DNA of 64,000 bases from Bacteroidia bacterium (GTDB lineage: Bacteria > Bacteroidota > Bacteroidia > CAILMK01 > JBBDIG01): positions 62,001 through 126,000 of the forward strand of contig JBBDIG010000017.1 of assembly GCA_040880525.1 (NCBI GenBank). The letters are read 5' to 3'. The notes below the pieces were generated by a model that had not been told where the DNA came from, searched no databases, and saw nothing but the letters and a program-made list of their open reading frames with translations. Positions 45,243-55,484 of the stretch are shown in pieces. Within the stretch, counting starts at the first letter, position 1. Each line of letters starts with the position of its first letter. The position numbers and the translations under genes were made by a program.

Positions 45243-45983
45243 CTAATTTTTTCTTCTTCTGCCTCTTCCACCACTCATTCTTTTGGGCATCTTCTCACGT
45301 CCGCCATCTCGCTCAGTTCCACGGCTTCCTGCACCAACATTAAGCGAAAGATCACGTCTTCCATAAACTTCACCTTTGCAAATCCAAACCTTGACTCCAA
45401 TTTTTCCATAAACTGTATTGGATTCTGCCAGTGCGTAATCTATGTCGCTACGGAAGGTGTGCAACGGAATTCTTCCTTCCTTATATTCTTCTGAGCGGGC
45501 CATTTCAGCTCCGCCCAATCTTCCTGAACATTTGATTTTCACGCCTTCGGCCCCCATTCTCATAGTACTGGCGATAGACATCTTCATCGCCCTACGGAAA
45601 GAAATTCTGGCACGCAACTGCGAAGCGATATTCTCAGCTACCAGCCTTGCCTCCATTTCAGGTCGCTTAATTTCATAGATGTTGATCTGAACATCCTTCT
45701 TCGTGATCTTCTTAAGTTCCTCACGAAGTTTATCAACTTCACTTCCACCTTTACCGATAACAATACCCGGACGGGAGGTATGAATGGTCACGGTGACACG
45801 CTTTAATGTACGTTCTATGACGATCCGTGCTAAACCACCTTTGGGTATCCGTGCATGAATATACTTTCGGATCTTATCATCCTCAAGAAGCTTTTCTGCG
45901 TAATCCTTATCGCCATACCAATTGGACTCCCATCCTCTGATATAGCCCAGGCGCAATGAAATCGGGTTGACTTTTTGTCCCAT
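45243..45983 (-). CDS. rpsC: Ribosomal protein uS3
   Basis: The 246-residue product has the KH domain ([20 protein letters not shown]) and the C-domain ([37 protein letters not shown]). A Gly/Arg/Lys tail ends it. Lies at the mRNA entry site. Confidence 0.98.
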   Translation of the reverse strand: MGQKVNPISLRLGYIRGWESNWYGDKDYAEKLLEDDKIRKYIHARIPKGGLARIVIERTLKRVTVTIHTSRPGIVIGKGGSEVDKLREELKKITKKDVQINIYEIKRPEMEARLVAENIASQLRARISFRRAMKMSIASTMRMGAEGVKIKCSGRLGGAEMARSEEYKEGRIPLHTFRSDIDYALAESNTVYGKIGVKVWICKGEVYGRRDLSLNVGAGSRGTERDGGREKMPKRMSGGRGRRRKN

Positions 45984-46002
45984 ACTTTACTCTTATCGGT
46001 AA

Positions 46003-46404
46003 TTAACTTTCTGTTTCTTCGCTTATTTCTTCCACTTCGGCCACCTCTGAGGTTTCACTTACCAACCCGTCAACAGTGATCGTAATGTGATTATATCTTT
46101 TCCTGATTCGATGGGCACGGCCCTGTGGCGCAGGTTGAATGCGTTTCAAAACGCGGCCTCCATCTACAGTTATCGTTTTTACTGTCAGCCCACTCTCTTC
46201 TATTGATAATTCCTCGTTCTTTTCCTGCCAGTTAGCAATCGCAGAGAGCAGCACCTTTTCCATCTCTTTAGCATAGGCCTTTTTAGGATGAAGTTTCAGT
46301 GTATACAGCGCCTTCTCAACGGGAAGTCCACGAATGATGTCAGCCAGAAGCCGCATCTTCCGGGGAGAATGAGGTGAGTTGATATATTTAGATACTGCTT
46401 CCAT
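46003..46404 (-). CDS. rplV: Ribosomal protein uL22
   Basis: The 133-residue product (SPRKMRLLADIIRGLPVEKA; RIQPAPQGRAHRIRKRYNHI) has the tunnel-lining hairpin and an acidic C-terminal extension of about 20 residues (SEVAEVEEISEETES) absent from E. coli L22. Confidence 0.97.
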   Translation of the reverse strand: MEAVSKYINSPHSPRKMRLLADIIRGLPVEKALYTLKLHPKKAYAKEMEKVLLSAIANWQEKNEELSIEESGLTVKTITVDGGRVLKRIQPAPQGRAHRIRKRYNHITITVDGLVSETSEVAEVEEISEETES

Positions 46405-46409
46405 TCTTC

Positions 46410-46685
46410 TTATCTTTTAGAACCCTTTTTAGCTGCATGACCCCGGAAAGTACGGGTAGTTGCAAATTCGCCCAATTTATGGCCAACCATATTTTCGGTA
46501 ACATATACCGGTATAAATTTATTACCATTATGAACAGCGATGGTATGGCCAACAAATTCCGGGGTGATCATTGATCTTCTTGACCAGGTCTTGATTACGG
46601 ATTTTTTGCCGCCTTCATTCATTGCCTCTATCTTCCTTTCCAATTTATAGAAGACATAAGGTCCTTTTTTAATCGATCTGCTCAT
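46410..46685 (-). CDS. rpsS: Ribosomal protein uS19
   Basis: The 91-residue product ([51 protein letters not shown]) binds 16S rRNA with S13. 3 bp after rplB. Confidence 0.98.
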   Translation of the reverse strand: MSRSIKKGPYVFYKLERKIEAMNEGGKKSVIKTWSRRSMITPEFVGHTIAVHNGNKFIPVYVTENMVGHKLGEFATTRTFRGHAAKKGSKR

Positions 46686-46688
46686 TGG

Positions 46689-47513
46689 TTATTTTTTCCT
46701 TCTGTCAATGATATACTTGTTTGAATGCTTTTTAGGCTTACGGGTCTTTTTGCCTTTTGCATAAAGTCCGGTGCGTGAACGGGGATGACCTCCCGAGGCC
46801 TTGCCTTCTCCACCACCCATCGGGTGATCCACCGGATTCATAGCTACACCTCTCACCCTCGGACGTCTGCCGTGCCACCTGTTCCGGCCGGCCTTTCCCA
46901 TAATGATAAGTGAGTGGTCAGCATTTGATACTGAACCTACCGTTGCCATGCATTCTACCAGAACCATCCTGCTTTCACCAGATGGCATCTTGAGCGTTGC
47001 ATACCGGCCTTCCCGTGCTACAAGCTGAGCATAAGATCCGGCACTTCTGGCAATAATTCCACCTGCCTGCGGGCGTAATTCGATATTATGAATTATGGTT
47101 CCTAATGGCAGGCTTTTGAGCTTTGTGGCATTTCCCAACTCAGGAGCCACTGCATCGCCAGAAATAATTTGCTGCCCTACTTTCAAACCTTCAGGCGCAA
47201 TGATATATCTCTTTTCGCCATCCACATAATTCAGCAGGGCAATAAATGCCGTACGATTAGGATCGTATTCAACCGTGGCAACCTTTGCCGGTATATCCTT
47301 TTTATCCCGCTTAAAGTCTACGATCCGGTAAAGACGTTTGTGGCCTCCCCCCAATTGTCTCACGGTCATTTTGCCCGTATTGTTCCGGCCACCACTCCTC
47401 ATGATTGAGGTAGTAAGGCTCTTCTCAGGTTTATCGGTGGTAACTTCCTTGTAGGAATTCAGGATCGCGAATCGCTGTCCTGCGGTTACCGGTTTAAGTC
47501 TTCTAACCGCCAT
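46689..47513 (-). CDS. rplB: Ribosomal protein uL2
   Basis: The 274-residue product has [37 protein letters not shown], and the catalytic-centre loop [20 protein letters not shown]. Full length, normal place. Confidence 0.98.
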   Translation of the reverse strand: MAVRRLKPVTAGQRFAILNSYKEVTTDKPEKSLTTSIMRSGGRNNTGKMTVRQLGGGHKRLYRIVDFKRDKKDIPAKVATVEYDPNRTAFIALLNYVDGEKRYIIAPEGLKVGQQIISGDAVAPELGNATKLKSLPLGTIIHNIELRPQAGGIIARSAGSYAQLVAREGRYATLKMPSGESRMVLVECMATVGSVSNADHSLIIMGKAGRNRWHGRRPRVRGVAMNPVDHPMGGGEGKASGGHPRSRTGLYAKGKKTRKPKKHSNKYIIDRRKK

Positions 47514-47523
47514 TTCTTATTGC

Positions 47524-47814
47524 TTACACTTCACTGTAAAAATCTATTTCCTGACCTTCTTTCAGAGCGACAATGGCTTTCTTGAAATCACGCCTGCGGC
47601 CAGAAATTATATTCCGCTTAGTGTATTTCTGCTTTGTCTTTCCGGCATAGATCATTGTGCGGATATCCGTCACTTTAACATCATAAAGTTTTTCAATCTC
47701 CGCCTTAATCTCTGGTTTGGTAGCCTTTTTATCTACGATAAATCCATATTGGTTTAGACGTTCTCCCAAACTTGTGAATTTTTCTGTAATCAGAGGCTTT
47801 CTAATGATATTCAT
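47524..47814 (-). CDS. rplW: Ribosomal protein uL23
   Basis: The 96-residue product (IIRKPLITEKFTSLGERLNQ, DIRTMIYAGKTKQKYTKRNI) is a docking site for SRP and trigger factor. The start overlaps the rplD stop by 4 bp. Confidence 0.97.
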   Translation of the reverse strand: MNIIRKPLITEKFTSLGERLNQYGFIVDKKATKPEIKAEIEKLYDVKVTDIRTMIYAGKTKQKYTKRNIISGRRRDFKKAIVALKEGQEIDFYSEV

Positions 47815-48446
47815 TTCCCTCTATTAAAAGTTTCGCTCAATTTATTTACTGAACTTTCCATCAGCACCAGGGTATTGCAGTTCATCAATGCGTAAGTATT
47901 CACTTTATCAGCCGTAGAAATGAGTGTATTCGGCAGATTGCGCGCTGACAACATGATATTCCGGTCCTCTGCTTTCAGCACCATCAACGTCTTTTTATCA
48001 GAAATCTGAAGGCGCGTCAATAATTCCGAGAAGGACTTTGTTTTCGGTGCATCAAATTGGAAATCCTCCAGCACCAAAAGTTGGTTGTTTTTTGCCTTGT
48101 ATGATAAAGCAGATTTTCTGGCCAACTGTTTCACCTTTTTATTCAGCTTAATTTCATAATCCCGAGGACGGGGACCAAAAGCCCTGCCTCCTCCCCGGAA
48201 AATCGGATTCTTGATATCTCCAACCCGGGCCGCACCAGTGCCTTTTTGCTTGCGCAGTTTTTTCGTTGAACCTTTTACAAAGGATCTTTCCTTAGTACTG
48301 TGCGTTCCCTGACGTTTGTTCGCCAGAATTCGCTTTACATCCAGGTAGATCGCGTGATCATTCGGCTCAAGACCGAATACATCTTCAGGAAGATTAAGCT
48401 TTTTGCCCGTCTTCTCCCCATTTGAGTTGATTATTTCAAGTTCCAT
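47811..48446 (-). CDS. rplD: Ribosomal protein uL4
   Basis: The 211-residue product has the tunnel loop (RKQKGTGAARVGDIKNPIFR; GGGRAFGPRPRDYEIKLNKK). In E. coli L4 represses the S10 operon; no leader homology was detected. Confidence 0.97.
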   Translation of the reverse strand: MELEIINSNGEKTGKKLNLPEDVFGLEPNDHAIYLDVKRILANKRQGTHSTKERSFVKGSTKKLRKQKGTGAARVGDIKNPIFRGGGRAFGPRPRDYEIKLNKKVKQLARKSALSYKAKNNQLLVLEDFQFDAPKTKSFSELLTRLQISDKKTLMVLKAEDRNIMLSARNLPNTLISTADKVNTYALMNCNTLVLMESSVNKLSETFNRGK

Positions 48447-48464
48447 CTTATCCGCTTCCCGGTA

Positions 48465-49082
48465 TTATCTTTCAATTCTAATGATTGCTCCTATTGCTCC
48501 TGGAACTGCTCCTTTAAGCATGATGAGATTCTTTTCAGGAAGTATTCTCACTACCCTCAGATTTTGCATCATTACCCTGGAATTTCCTGTTTGGCCAGCC
48601 ATGCGCATTCCTTTAAAAACACGTGAAGGAAATGATGAAGCGCCCAAAGATCCCGGTGCCCTCTGCCGGTTATGCTGACCGTGCGTAGCACCTCCTACTC
48701 CTGCAAAACCATGGCGTTTTACCACGCCCTGGAATCCTTTTCCTTTGGAAACTCCCACCACGTCAACGAATTCTCCCTCCTCGAAGATGTCTACTTTCAA
48801 TTCATCCCCAGGATTCAATTCTTTTTCAAAATCCCGTATTTCCATCAATTTCCTTTTGGGAGTAGTTCCGGAAGCTTTGAAATGGCCTCTCAACGCACTA
48901 GTTGTGTGCTTTTCCTTTTTTTCGCCATAGCCTATCTGAACAGCCGAGTATCCATCCCTGTCCGAAGTCTTTACTTGCGTAATAACACATGGACCGGCTT
49001 CAATTACAGTTACCGGGATGTGGCGGCCCTCCTCATCAAAGAGGCTGGTCATTCCTATTTTTCTACCTAAAATTCCAAGCAT
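48465..49082 (-). CDS. rplC: Ribosomal protein uL3
   Basis: The 205-residue product ([60 protein letters not shown]) initiates 50S assembly. Confidence 0.98.
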   Translation of the reverse strand: MLGILGRKIGMTSLFDEEGRHIPVTVIEAGPCVITQVKTSDRDGYSAVQIGYGEKKEKHTTSALRGHFKASGTTPKRKLMEIRDFEKELNPGDELKVDIFEEGEFVDVVGVSKGKGFQGVVKRHGFAGVGGATHGQHNRQRAPGSLGASSFPSRVFKGMRMAGQTGNSRVMMQNLRVVRILPEKNLIMLKGAVPGAIGAIIRIER

Positions 49083-49089
49083 GGCTTTA

Positions 49090-49395
49090 TCACACCTTTA
49101 TTTCTACGTCCACACCACTGGGAAGTTCCAGTTTCATAAGTGCGTCCACGGTTTTTGAACTACTACTGAAAATATCAATCAGGCGCTTATGAGAGCAAAG
49201 TTGAAATTGCTCTCTTGACTCCTTGTTTACGTGAGGAGACCGAAGCACTGTATAGATTTTCTTTTCTGATGGCAAAGGAATGGGGCCACTTACCACGGCA
49301 CCCGTTGTCTTTACTGTTTTTACGATCTTCTCCGCTGATTTATCCACCAGGTTGTAGTCGTAAGACTTTAATTTAATTCTGATTTTCTGACTCAT
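49090..49395 (-). CDS. rpsJ: Ribosomal protein uS10
   Basis: The 101-residue product ([60 protein letters not shown]) also serves NusB-dependent antitermination. It directly follows fusA; no tuf gene lies between. Confidence 0.98.
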   Translation of the reverse strand: MSQKIRIKLKSYDYNLVDKSAEKIVKTVKTTGAVVSGPIPLPSEKKIYTVLRSPHVNKESREQFQLCSHKRLIDIFSSSSKTVDALMKLELPSGVDVEIKV

Positions 49396-49404
49396 TTCCA
49401 GTTA

Positions 49405-51519
49405 TTAAACTTTTTCGGCCTGACCTTTTAATTTGGTTAATACCTCATCGGATATACCTTGTGGAACAGGATCATAATGGGAGAATACCACAGTAGAAAC
49501 TCCTCGTCCGGAAGTGATGGTTCTTAATGCCGTTACATATCCAAAGAGTTCGGAAAGTGGAACCTTGGCTTTTATTACCTGGGCGTCTCCGCGAGAGTCA
49601 ATACCTTCTAGCTGGCCGCGTCTCCTGTTAAGGTCGCCCATTACATCACCCATATATTCTTCAGGTGTAACTACTTCTACACTCATTATAGGCTCAAGCA
49701 AAATGGGGCCGGCCTTACGGCAGGATTCCCGGTATGCCATCTTAGCGCACATTTCAAATGAAATAGCATCTGAGTCAACTGCGTGAAAAGAACCGTCAAA
49801 CAGGCGTACTTTCATTGAATCCACTTCATATCCTGCAAGAACACCGTTTTCCATGGCTTGATTGAAGCCTTTCTGAATAGACGGAATAAATTCCCTGGGA
49901 ATTGAACCTCCAACGATCTCATTCACAAACTGCAATCCCAACTCGCCTGCATCTGCCGGGCCTACTTCAACGGAAATATCCGCGAACTTACCCCGGCCAC
50001 CTGTTTGCTTTTTGTAAACCTCACGATGCGTAATTGATTTGGTAATTGCTTCTTTATATGCAACTTGTGGGGCTCCCTGATTGCAATCCACTTTAAACTC
50101 ACGTTTAAGTCGGTCCACAATAATCTCCAGGTGAAGCTCGCCCATTCCGCGAATCACGGTTTGACCGGTTTCATCATCAGTATGCACCCTGAATGTAGGA
50201 TCCTCTTCAGACAACTTCGCGAGTGCTACACCCAGTTTATCAACATCAGCCTGAGTTTTGGGCTCAATGGCGATTCCAATTACAGGTTCCGGGAATTCGA
50301 TATTTTCCAGGATAATAGGCTTCTTTTCATAACAGAGCGTATCTCCCGTTTTTATGTCTTTAAATCCTACTGCTGCACCGATTTCGCCTGCCGCGATATT
50401 GTCAATTGGATTTTGCTTGTTAGCGTGCATCTGAAAAATCCGCGAAATGCGCTCCTTTTTATTGGTACGCATATTTTGGACATAAGAACCTGCATCCAGA
50501 TTTCCGGAATACACCCTGAAAAACGCCAGGCGCCCTACATAAGGGTCTGTCATGATCTTAAATGCAAGCGCTGAAAAAGGCTCATTGATATCAGGCTTTC
50601 TGATTTCTTCAGCTTCAGTATCAGGATTTACTCCAACAATAGGAGGCATATCCAAAGGAGAAGGAAGATACCTGACCACTGCATTCAGCAGGGCTTGAAC
50701 CCCTTTATTTTTAAAGGCAGAGCCACACATCATTGGCGTAATGGCCAAGTCAATGGTCGCTTTACGAATCGCATGAACTAATTCATCTTCAGAGATCGAA
50801 TCCGGATCCTCAAAAAATTTCTCCAGCAGTTTGTCATCATATTCGGCTACTGATTCAATCAGTTTTTCGCGCCATTCATTAGACAACTCTACCATATCTT
50901 CAGGAATGTCAATGCTTTCATACTTCATCCCGAAGCCTTCTTCATCCCAGATAATGGCTTTCATTGTGAGGAGATCCACAACACCTTTAAACTCTGCTTC
51001 AGCACCGATAGGAATTGTCAATGGAACCGGCTTAGCTCCAAGTTTGGTTCGTACCTGATTTACAACGCTGAAAAAATCAGCCCCGGCCCGATCCATTTTA
51101 TTTACGAATCCCAGTCGGGGAACTTTGTATTTAGTGGCCTGGCGCCAAACGGTCTCGCTCTGAGGCTCTACACCACCTACAGCACAAAACAAAGCGATTG
51201 CTCCGTCAAGAACGCGCAATGATCTTTCTACTTCAACGGTAAAATCCACGTGGCCTGGAGTATCAATGATATTAATAATGTGGTTCTCATTATTAAACAT
51301 CCAATAAGTTTTGGTGGAAGCCGAGGTAATGGTGATTCCACGCTCCTGCTCCTGCACCATCCAGTCCATGGTAGCGGTTCCTTCATGCACTTCACCTATT
51401 TTATAATTAATCCCGGTGTAGTACAAAATACGCTCAGTCGTGGTGGTTTTACCGGCATCTATGTGTGCCATGATGCCAATATTCCTTAATAACCTAAGAT
51501 CCTTATTTTCGAGTGCCAT
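49405..51519 (-). CDS. fusA: Elongation factor G
   Basis: The 704-residue translocation GTPase has intact G motifs: [19 protein letters not shown], the switch I region [39 protein letters not shown]. Domain IV ([15 protein letters not shown]) and domain V ([17 protein letters not shown]) are complete. Located between rpsG (8 bp) and rpsJ. Confidence 0.98.
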   Translation of the reverse strand: MALENKDLRLLRNIGIMAHIDAGKTTTTERILYYTGINYKIGEVHEGTATMDWMVQEQERGITITSASTKTYWMFNNENHIINIIDTPGHVDFTVEVERSLRVLDGAIALFCAVGGVEPQSETVWRQATKYKVPRLGFVNKMDRAGADFFSVVNQVRTKLGAKPVPLTIPIGAEAEFKGVVDLLTMKAIIWDEEGFGMKYESIDIPEDMVELSNEWREKLIESVAEYDDKLLEKFFEDPDSISEDELVHAIRKATIDLAITPMMCGSAFKNKGVQALLNAVVRYLPSPLDMPPIVGVNPDTEAEEIRKPDINEPFSALAFKIMTDPYVGRLAFFRVYSGNLDAGSYVQNMRTNKKERISRIFQMHANKQNPIDNIAAGEIGAAVGFKDIKTGDTLCYEKKPIILENIEFPEPVIGIAIEPKTQADVDKLGVALAKLSEEDPTFRVHTDDETGQTVIRGMGELHLEIIVDRLKREFKVDCNQGAPQVAYKEAITKSITHREVYKKQTGGRGKFADISVEVGPADAGELGLQFVNEIVGGSIPREFIPSIQKGFNQAMENGVLAGYEVDSMKVRLFDGSFHAVDSDAISFEMCAKMAYRESCRKAGPILLEPIMSVEVVTPEEYMGDVMGDLNRRRGQLEGIDSRGDAQVIKAKVPLSELFGYVTALRTITSGRGVSTVVFSHYDPVPQGISDEVLTKLKGQAEKV

Positions 51520-51527
51520 TATTTCTT

Positions 51528-51995
51528 TTAAAATCTAAAATGGGAGAATGCACGGTTTGCGTCCGCCATTCTGTGAGTATCTTCTTTTTTCTTCACAGCG
51601 GCCCCTTCTCCATTTGCAGCCGCCATAATCTCAGCCGCCAGTTTATCAGCCAGGGACTTTCCACTTCTTTTCCTGGTGTAGAAAATCAACCACCTCATGC
51701 CAAGTGCTGTTTTCCGGCCTGCTCTCACTTCCATAGGGATCTGGAAGGTGGCTCCTCCTACTCTCCGGCTTTTCACTTCAACTGACGGTGTAATATTGGT
51801 GAGGGCTTTTTTCCAAATCTCCAGCCCGTTTTCCTTGGTTTTACCTTCCACAATGTCCAGCGCATCATATACCACTTTATATGCAGTGCTCTTTTTGCCG
51901 TCCAGCATCAGGTTGTTTACAAACTTTGCAAGCACCTCATCCTTATAGCGTGGATCCGGGGTAAGACGAAGTTTTTTAGGTTTAGCTTTTCTCAT
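51528..51995 (-). CDS. rpsG: Ribosomal protein uS7
   Basis: The 155-residue product ([58 protein letters not shown]) nucleates the 30S head. 17 bp after rpsL. Confidence 0.98.
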   Translation of the reverse strand: MRKAKPKKLRLTPDPRYKDEVLAKFVNNLMLDGKKSTAYKVVYDALDIVEGKTKENGLEIWKKALTNITPSVEVKSRRVGGATFQIPMEVRAGRKTALGMRWLIFYTRKRSGKSLADKLAAEIMAAANGEGAAVKKKEDTHRMADANRAFSHFRF

Positions 51996-52012
51996 TGTCT
52001 GTGATCAGAAAA

Positions 52013-52387
52013 TTATTTCTTCGGCCGTTTGGTGCCGTATTTACTTCTTCCTTGTTTACGGTTGTCAACGCCTGCCGTATCCAGCGCGCCACGTATAATG
52101 TGGTAGCGAACTCCAGGCAAGTCTTTTACCCTGCCTCCCCTGATCAGCACAATAGAGTGCTCCTGAAGATTATGGCCTTCACCAGGAATATATACGTTCA
52201 CTTCCTTTGAATTAGTAAGGCGTACTCTTGCCACTTTCCTCATTGCCGAATTCGGCTTCTTCGGTGTTGTTGTATAAACCCGGGTGCAAACGCCCCGTTT
52301 TTGTGGGCAGGAATCAAGCGCAGGAGATTTACTCTTCTTTTTAATTTGCTTTCTTCCTTTCCGGATTAACTGTTGAATCGTAGGCAT
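52013..52387 (-). CDS. rpsL: Ribosomal protein uS12
   Basis: The 124-residue decoding-centre protein begins [15 protein letters not shown]. The Lys residues where streptomycin-resistance changes occur are wild type ([11 protein letters not shown] and [13 protein letters not shown]). It is the first gene of the ribosomal run and has a good promoter. Confidence 0.98.
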   Translation of the reverse strand: MPTIQQLIRKGRKQIKKKSKSPALDSCPQKRGVCTRVYTTTPKKPNSAMRKVARVRLTNSKEVNVYIPGEGHNLQEHSIVLIRGGRVKDLPGVRYHIIRGALDTAGVDNRKQGRSKYGTKRPKK

Positions 52388-52425
52388 ATCTTAATGTTTC
52401 TACATTACCCCTCGAATAAGGGAGT

Positions 52426-52457
52426 GCAAAGGTATAGGATTGGTATACCATTCACAA
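52426..52457 (-). promoter_or_regulatory. Main promoter of the rpsL-rpsG-fusA run
   Basis: -7 box TACCTTTGC (52426-52434) and -33 box TTG inside TTTTTGTG (52455-52457), spaced 20 nt, both match the Bacteroidota consensus. The leader to rpsL would be about 35 nt. Confidence 0.75.
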
Positions 52458-52534
52458 AAAATGTTTCTGAATTTTTATAGACGTAAGGGGCCGTTTGAAA
52501 CACCGTTTTCATAAGGCATCCGGAATATAAAACC

Positions 52535-53659
52535 TTACTTCTGCCGCTGTTGCGGATTAACGTTGTTCTCCACCTTCCGGGCACGCAGGCTTCTTATTAA
52601 AATGAATATCCCGATTATAATAAAAGGGATGCTCAGTAACTGACCCATATTCAGGGCCATTTGCTCCTCAAAACCCACTTGCGGTGCTTTAAAGAATTCC
52701 ACCACAAAACGCACACTAAAGAGAAGTGACAGGAATAATCCAAATAAAGAACCTACCGGGGTTCGTGACATCATCTTTAAATACAACCCTCCAAGAAGCA
52801 AGAAAATGAGCAAATAACTCAGGCCCTCGTAAAGCTGAGAAGGATGACGTGGAATGCCGTTCGCTATAAAACTTGCATGAAGGGTTCCATCCGGACTTTG
52901 AGCAATCTGTGGATTCAGCGACTCCGGCAACTGCACATTTTCCCAAATCTCTTCGTAGCTGTTAAAAAGGCTGCGCAATTGAGTATTGACAAATAAACCG
53001 GCCTGGTCAGCCTCCATCCGGCTTTCTGTTGTAAAGATAATCCTGTATTCCAGGCCAGCTAATGATAATGCCTCTGTTGCGGTATCAGACCCCGGATGGG
53101 CATTTACTTCCACATCTTCTATGTATTCCGGATAAGCTGCCTCCAATCTGCTTTCACTTGGCTTGGCGTATACAAATCCATAGGAAACGTCAGTTGGTTT
53201 GCCATAGACTTCTGAATTCATAAGATTGCCTGCACGAATAAAAAAACCGGCTAATGCCACTGTGATCACAAGCCTGTCAAGTATCCAGAGGAAAGAATGG
53301 GAATGGAATTTTTTTACTGAATAATATACTGCCAGCAAGATACCTATTGCAGCACCATGACTGGCAAGGCCGCCTTCCCATACATATAAGATCTCGATGG
53401 GATTGTCCAGATAATAATCGGGCTGATAAAAGAGCACATGGCCCAATCTTGCTCCTGCCACCGCTCCAATGATAATGTTCATAGAGAGCTTATCCAACTG
53501 TTCGATCTTAACGTCTTCCCATTTGTAGAAACGGGCCATTAATACGTAGCCTAAGAAAAACGACAAGGCCCAGGAAAGCCCATACCAACGTGGGGTTACC
53601 GGTCCAATTGTGAAAATCTCCGGGGCTACGTCCCAGATTATAAACGATAAGAAGTGCAT
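52535..53659 (-). CDS. lgt: Prolipoprotein diacylglyceryl transferase
   Basis: Lgt adds diacylglycerol to the lipobox Cys of prolipoproteins in the inner membrane. The 374-residue chain keeps the key regions: VWEGGLASHGAAIG (with the conserved His), the signature FFIRAGNLMNSEVYGKP, and IPRHPSQLYEGL. Membrane helices are clear. About 100 extra residues (about 167-268, TATEALSLAGLEYRIIF ...) lie between the signature and the PRHPSQLYE motif, forming a large periplasmic insertion. ATG 53659 is used; the codon before is GTG. It ends the ruvB-to-lgt run. Confidence 0.95.
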   Translation of the reverse strand: MHFLSFIIWDVAPEIFTIGPVTPRWYGLSWALSFFLGYVLMARFYKWEDVKIEQLDKLSMNIIIGAVAGARLGHVLFYQPDYYLDNPIEILYVWEGGLASHGAAIGILLAVYYSVKKFHSHSFLWILDRLVITVALAGFFIRAGNLMNSEVYGKPTDVSYGFVYAKPSESRLEAAYPEYIEDVEVNAHPGSDTATEALSLAGLEYRIIFTTESRMEADQAGLFVNTQLRSLFNSYEEIWENVQLPESLNPQIAQSPDGTLHASFIANGIPRHPSQLYEGLSYLLIFLLLGGLYLKMMSRTPVGSLFGLFLSLLFSVRFVVEFFKAPQVGFEEQMALNMGQLLSIPFIIIGIFILIRSLRARKVENNVNPQQRQK

Positions 53660-53677
53660 CACGGGATGAAAACGCTT

Positions 53678-54208
53678 TTAGTTATTGGGAGAGTTGGCAG
53701 CATTGGGTTGTTCTTCACCCGCAGGAGTATCGGCAGGATCCGGAGGTGAATGCATTTCTGGCCGGGACACACGAAGGGCTTCATCTAAACGTTTACGATA
53801 GTCCTCAAGCAGCATTCGCTGGTCAGCCAAAAATTGACTCCATTTTTCACGCACCTCTTCTTCTCCCTCTGACTCAGTAAGTATTTTGAAAAACTGATCG
53901 CTTATCGTAGAATACATTTCAGTCAGTTCGCGCTGTGTTTCTGACATCATTGTGAAATGCCAGCCCCCGGCTGGGTTTGCCGCACCGGGATTATGCATCA
54001 CCTCCTGCCCTAAATGATGCTGATGCTCCCTTGCCTGGTTGAGAAGGTCCAAATATTCGGCTGCCAGATCCCGCCTTTCATTGTTTATTTCCTGTACCCA
54101 TTCCTGATTAAAGGATGCATTGCCACAAGCGGAAAAAAGAAATGTAAATAATATAACAACAAAGCCGGAAACGCTCCGGAACAGCTTGAAAAAAGAATTC
54201 AACTTCAT
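53678..54208 (-). CDS. Small putative lipoprotein, function unknown
   Basis: The 176-residue product from ATG 54208 has a lipobox ending LFSAC (Cys28), a charged helical region (NNERRDLAAEYLDLLNQARE, WSQFLADQRMLLEDYRKRLD) and a Pro/Ala/Asn-rich tail. No family was recognised. It lies 18 bp before lgt. A role as a helical periplasmic or outer-membrane lipoprotein is all that can be said. Confidence 0.7.
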   Translation of the reverse strand: MKLNSFFKLFRSVSGFVVILFTFLFSACGNASFNQEWVQEINNERRDLAAEYLDLLNQAREHQHHLGQEVMHNPGAANPAGGWHFTMMSETQRELTEMYSTISDQFFKILTESEGEEEVREKWSQFLADQRMLLEDYRKRLDEALRVSRPEMHSPPDPADTPAGEEQPNAANSPNN

Positions 54209-54278
54209 AGGATTGTAAAATTTGAGCAAAGATAGAAGAATTGACTTTCCTGATATGGGTTCGGGAGCCTTAGCCAGA

Positions 54279-55484
54279 CTAGCGGTAGAGCCACGTCTGC
54301 GGATTCATTTTTTCAAAGTTCTTCCAAATTTCAAAATGCAGTTCCGAAGCACCTGTTTTTGGATTGTAATTGACCACACCCAAGGTCTGTTTAGTCTTTA
54401 CCTGATCACCGGGCTTTACCACCACCTGCGCGAGATTACCATATACCGTGAAGTAGTCGCCATGCTTCATCATCACGGCTGTACCTTGCCCCGGCAAACG
54501 AATGACTCTTACCACTTCGCCATTAAATACTGCCCTGGCCAGCGCTCCTTTACTGGTTTGAAAATCCACACCATTATTATAGGTTTTGACGCCCGGCAAA
54601 TCAGGATGGCTGTGCTCGCCAAATGTTTGTGAAATAAAGCCCTTTTCCACTGGCCATGGAAGCTTCGCCTTATTGGTGGTAAAATCTGCCGAAAGTTTAG
54701 CTGCCTCAGGCGTAAGGGCATAAGAGGTACCCGCAGTACCGCTTTTGGCACGTGAAGCTTTTATTTCAGCTTCTATGATATCCTTTATCGCTTTATCAAG
54801 ACTGGCTTTGGCTGCCTGTTCTTCGCGCAACTGTCGCTGCAATTCCTGGTTTTTACTCTTCAACTGGCTCACCAGACTTCCTTTGCTGCTCTTATCTTGC
54901 TCCAGTTCCTGCTTCTCGTCAGTCTGTTTTGCAAGCAAACTTCTTTTATCTGCAATCTGAGCCTGCAGGTCATCCATCCTGAAACTGAGCGCTTCCTGCG
55001 TTTCCTTGATCAATTCAATTTGCTTCTTCCGGTATTCTGTAAAATACTGAAGAAATTTCAATCGCTGGTAGGCTGCATTAAATGATTCAGCCGAGAAGAT
55101 AAAGACAAGCTCATTGTAGGCACTGTGATTTTTATATGCGTAATAAACCAGCTTGGCGTACTCCTCCTTGAGTTGCAGAAGATCGCGCTCCATTGCGTCT
55201 ACTACTCCCTGGGTTTCGCGGATATTTTCATTCAGAATTCCAATTTCGCTGCTGATGGCCTGGATCAGTTCCTCACGACTCCGAATTTGCTCATTCAGCA
55301 CGCCCAGGTATTTCACCGTTTGCCGCTGCTGCTGAGTAGTTTCGTTGATAAGCTTCTTGGTAAACTCAATTTGCTCCTCTGCCTTTTTGCGCTTTTCCTC
55401 TAGCTGACTGCGGTTCTGGCCCGGCAGCACCTGGGGAAGTACAAACAGCAGAAACAAGAAGAGCAGGCTACTTTTTGCGATCAT
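54279..55484 (-). CDS. EnvC-like murein hydrolase activator with degenerate LytM domain
   Basis: The 401-residue product from ATG 55484 has a signal peptide (about 1-22), a long coiled coil (about 25-235) and a C-terminal LytM/M23 domain (about 275-395). Active-site residues are incomplete: the HxxxD His is Asn303 (NNGVD, Asp307 kept), the catalytic YxHL His is Asn350 (VYGNL), and the HxH pair is ExH (ELHFE, His383 kept). It should therefore not cut peptidoglycan itself but could activate an amidase, as E. coli EnvC does. The start overlaps the DUF4292 gene by 17 bp. No amidase is nearby. Confidence 0.85.
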   Translation of the reverse strand: MIAKSSLLFLFLLFVLPQVLPGQNRSQLEEKRKKAEEQIEFTKKLINETTQQQRQTVKYLGVLNEQIRSREELIQAISSEIGILNENIRETQGVVDAMERDLLQLKEEYAKLVYYAYKNHSAYNELVFIFSAESFNAAYQRLKFLQYFTEYRKKQIELIKETQEALSFRMDDLQAQIADKRSLLAKQTDEKQELEQDKSSKGSLVSQLKSKNQELQRQLREEQAAKASLDKAIKDIIEAEIKASRAKSGTAGTSYALTPEAAKLSADFTTNKAKLPWPVEKGFISQTFGEHSHPDLPGVKTYNNGVDFQTSKGALARAVFNGEVVRVIRLPGQGTAVMMKHGDYFTVYGNLAQVVVKPGDQVKTKQTLGVVNYNPKTGASELHFEIWKNFEKMNPQTWLYR

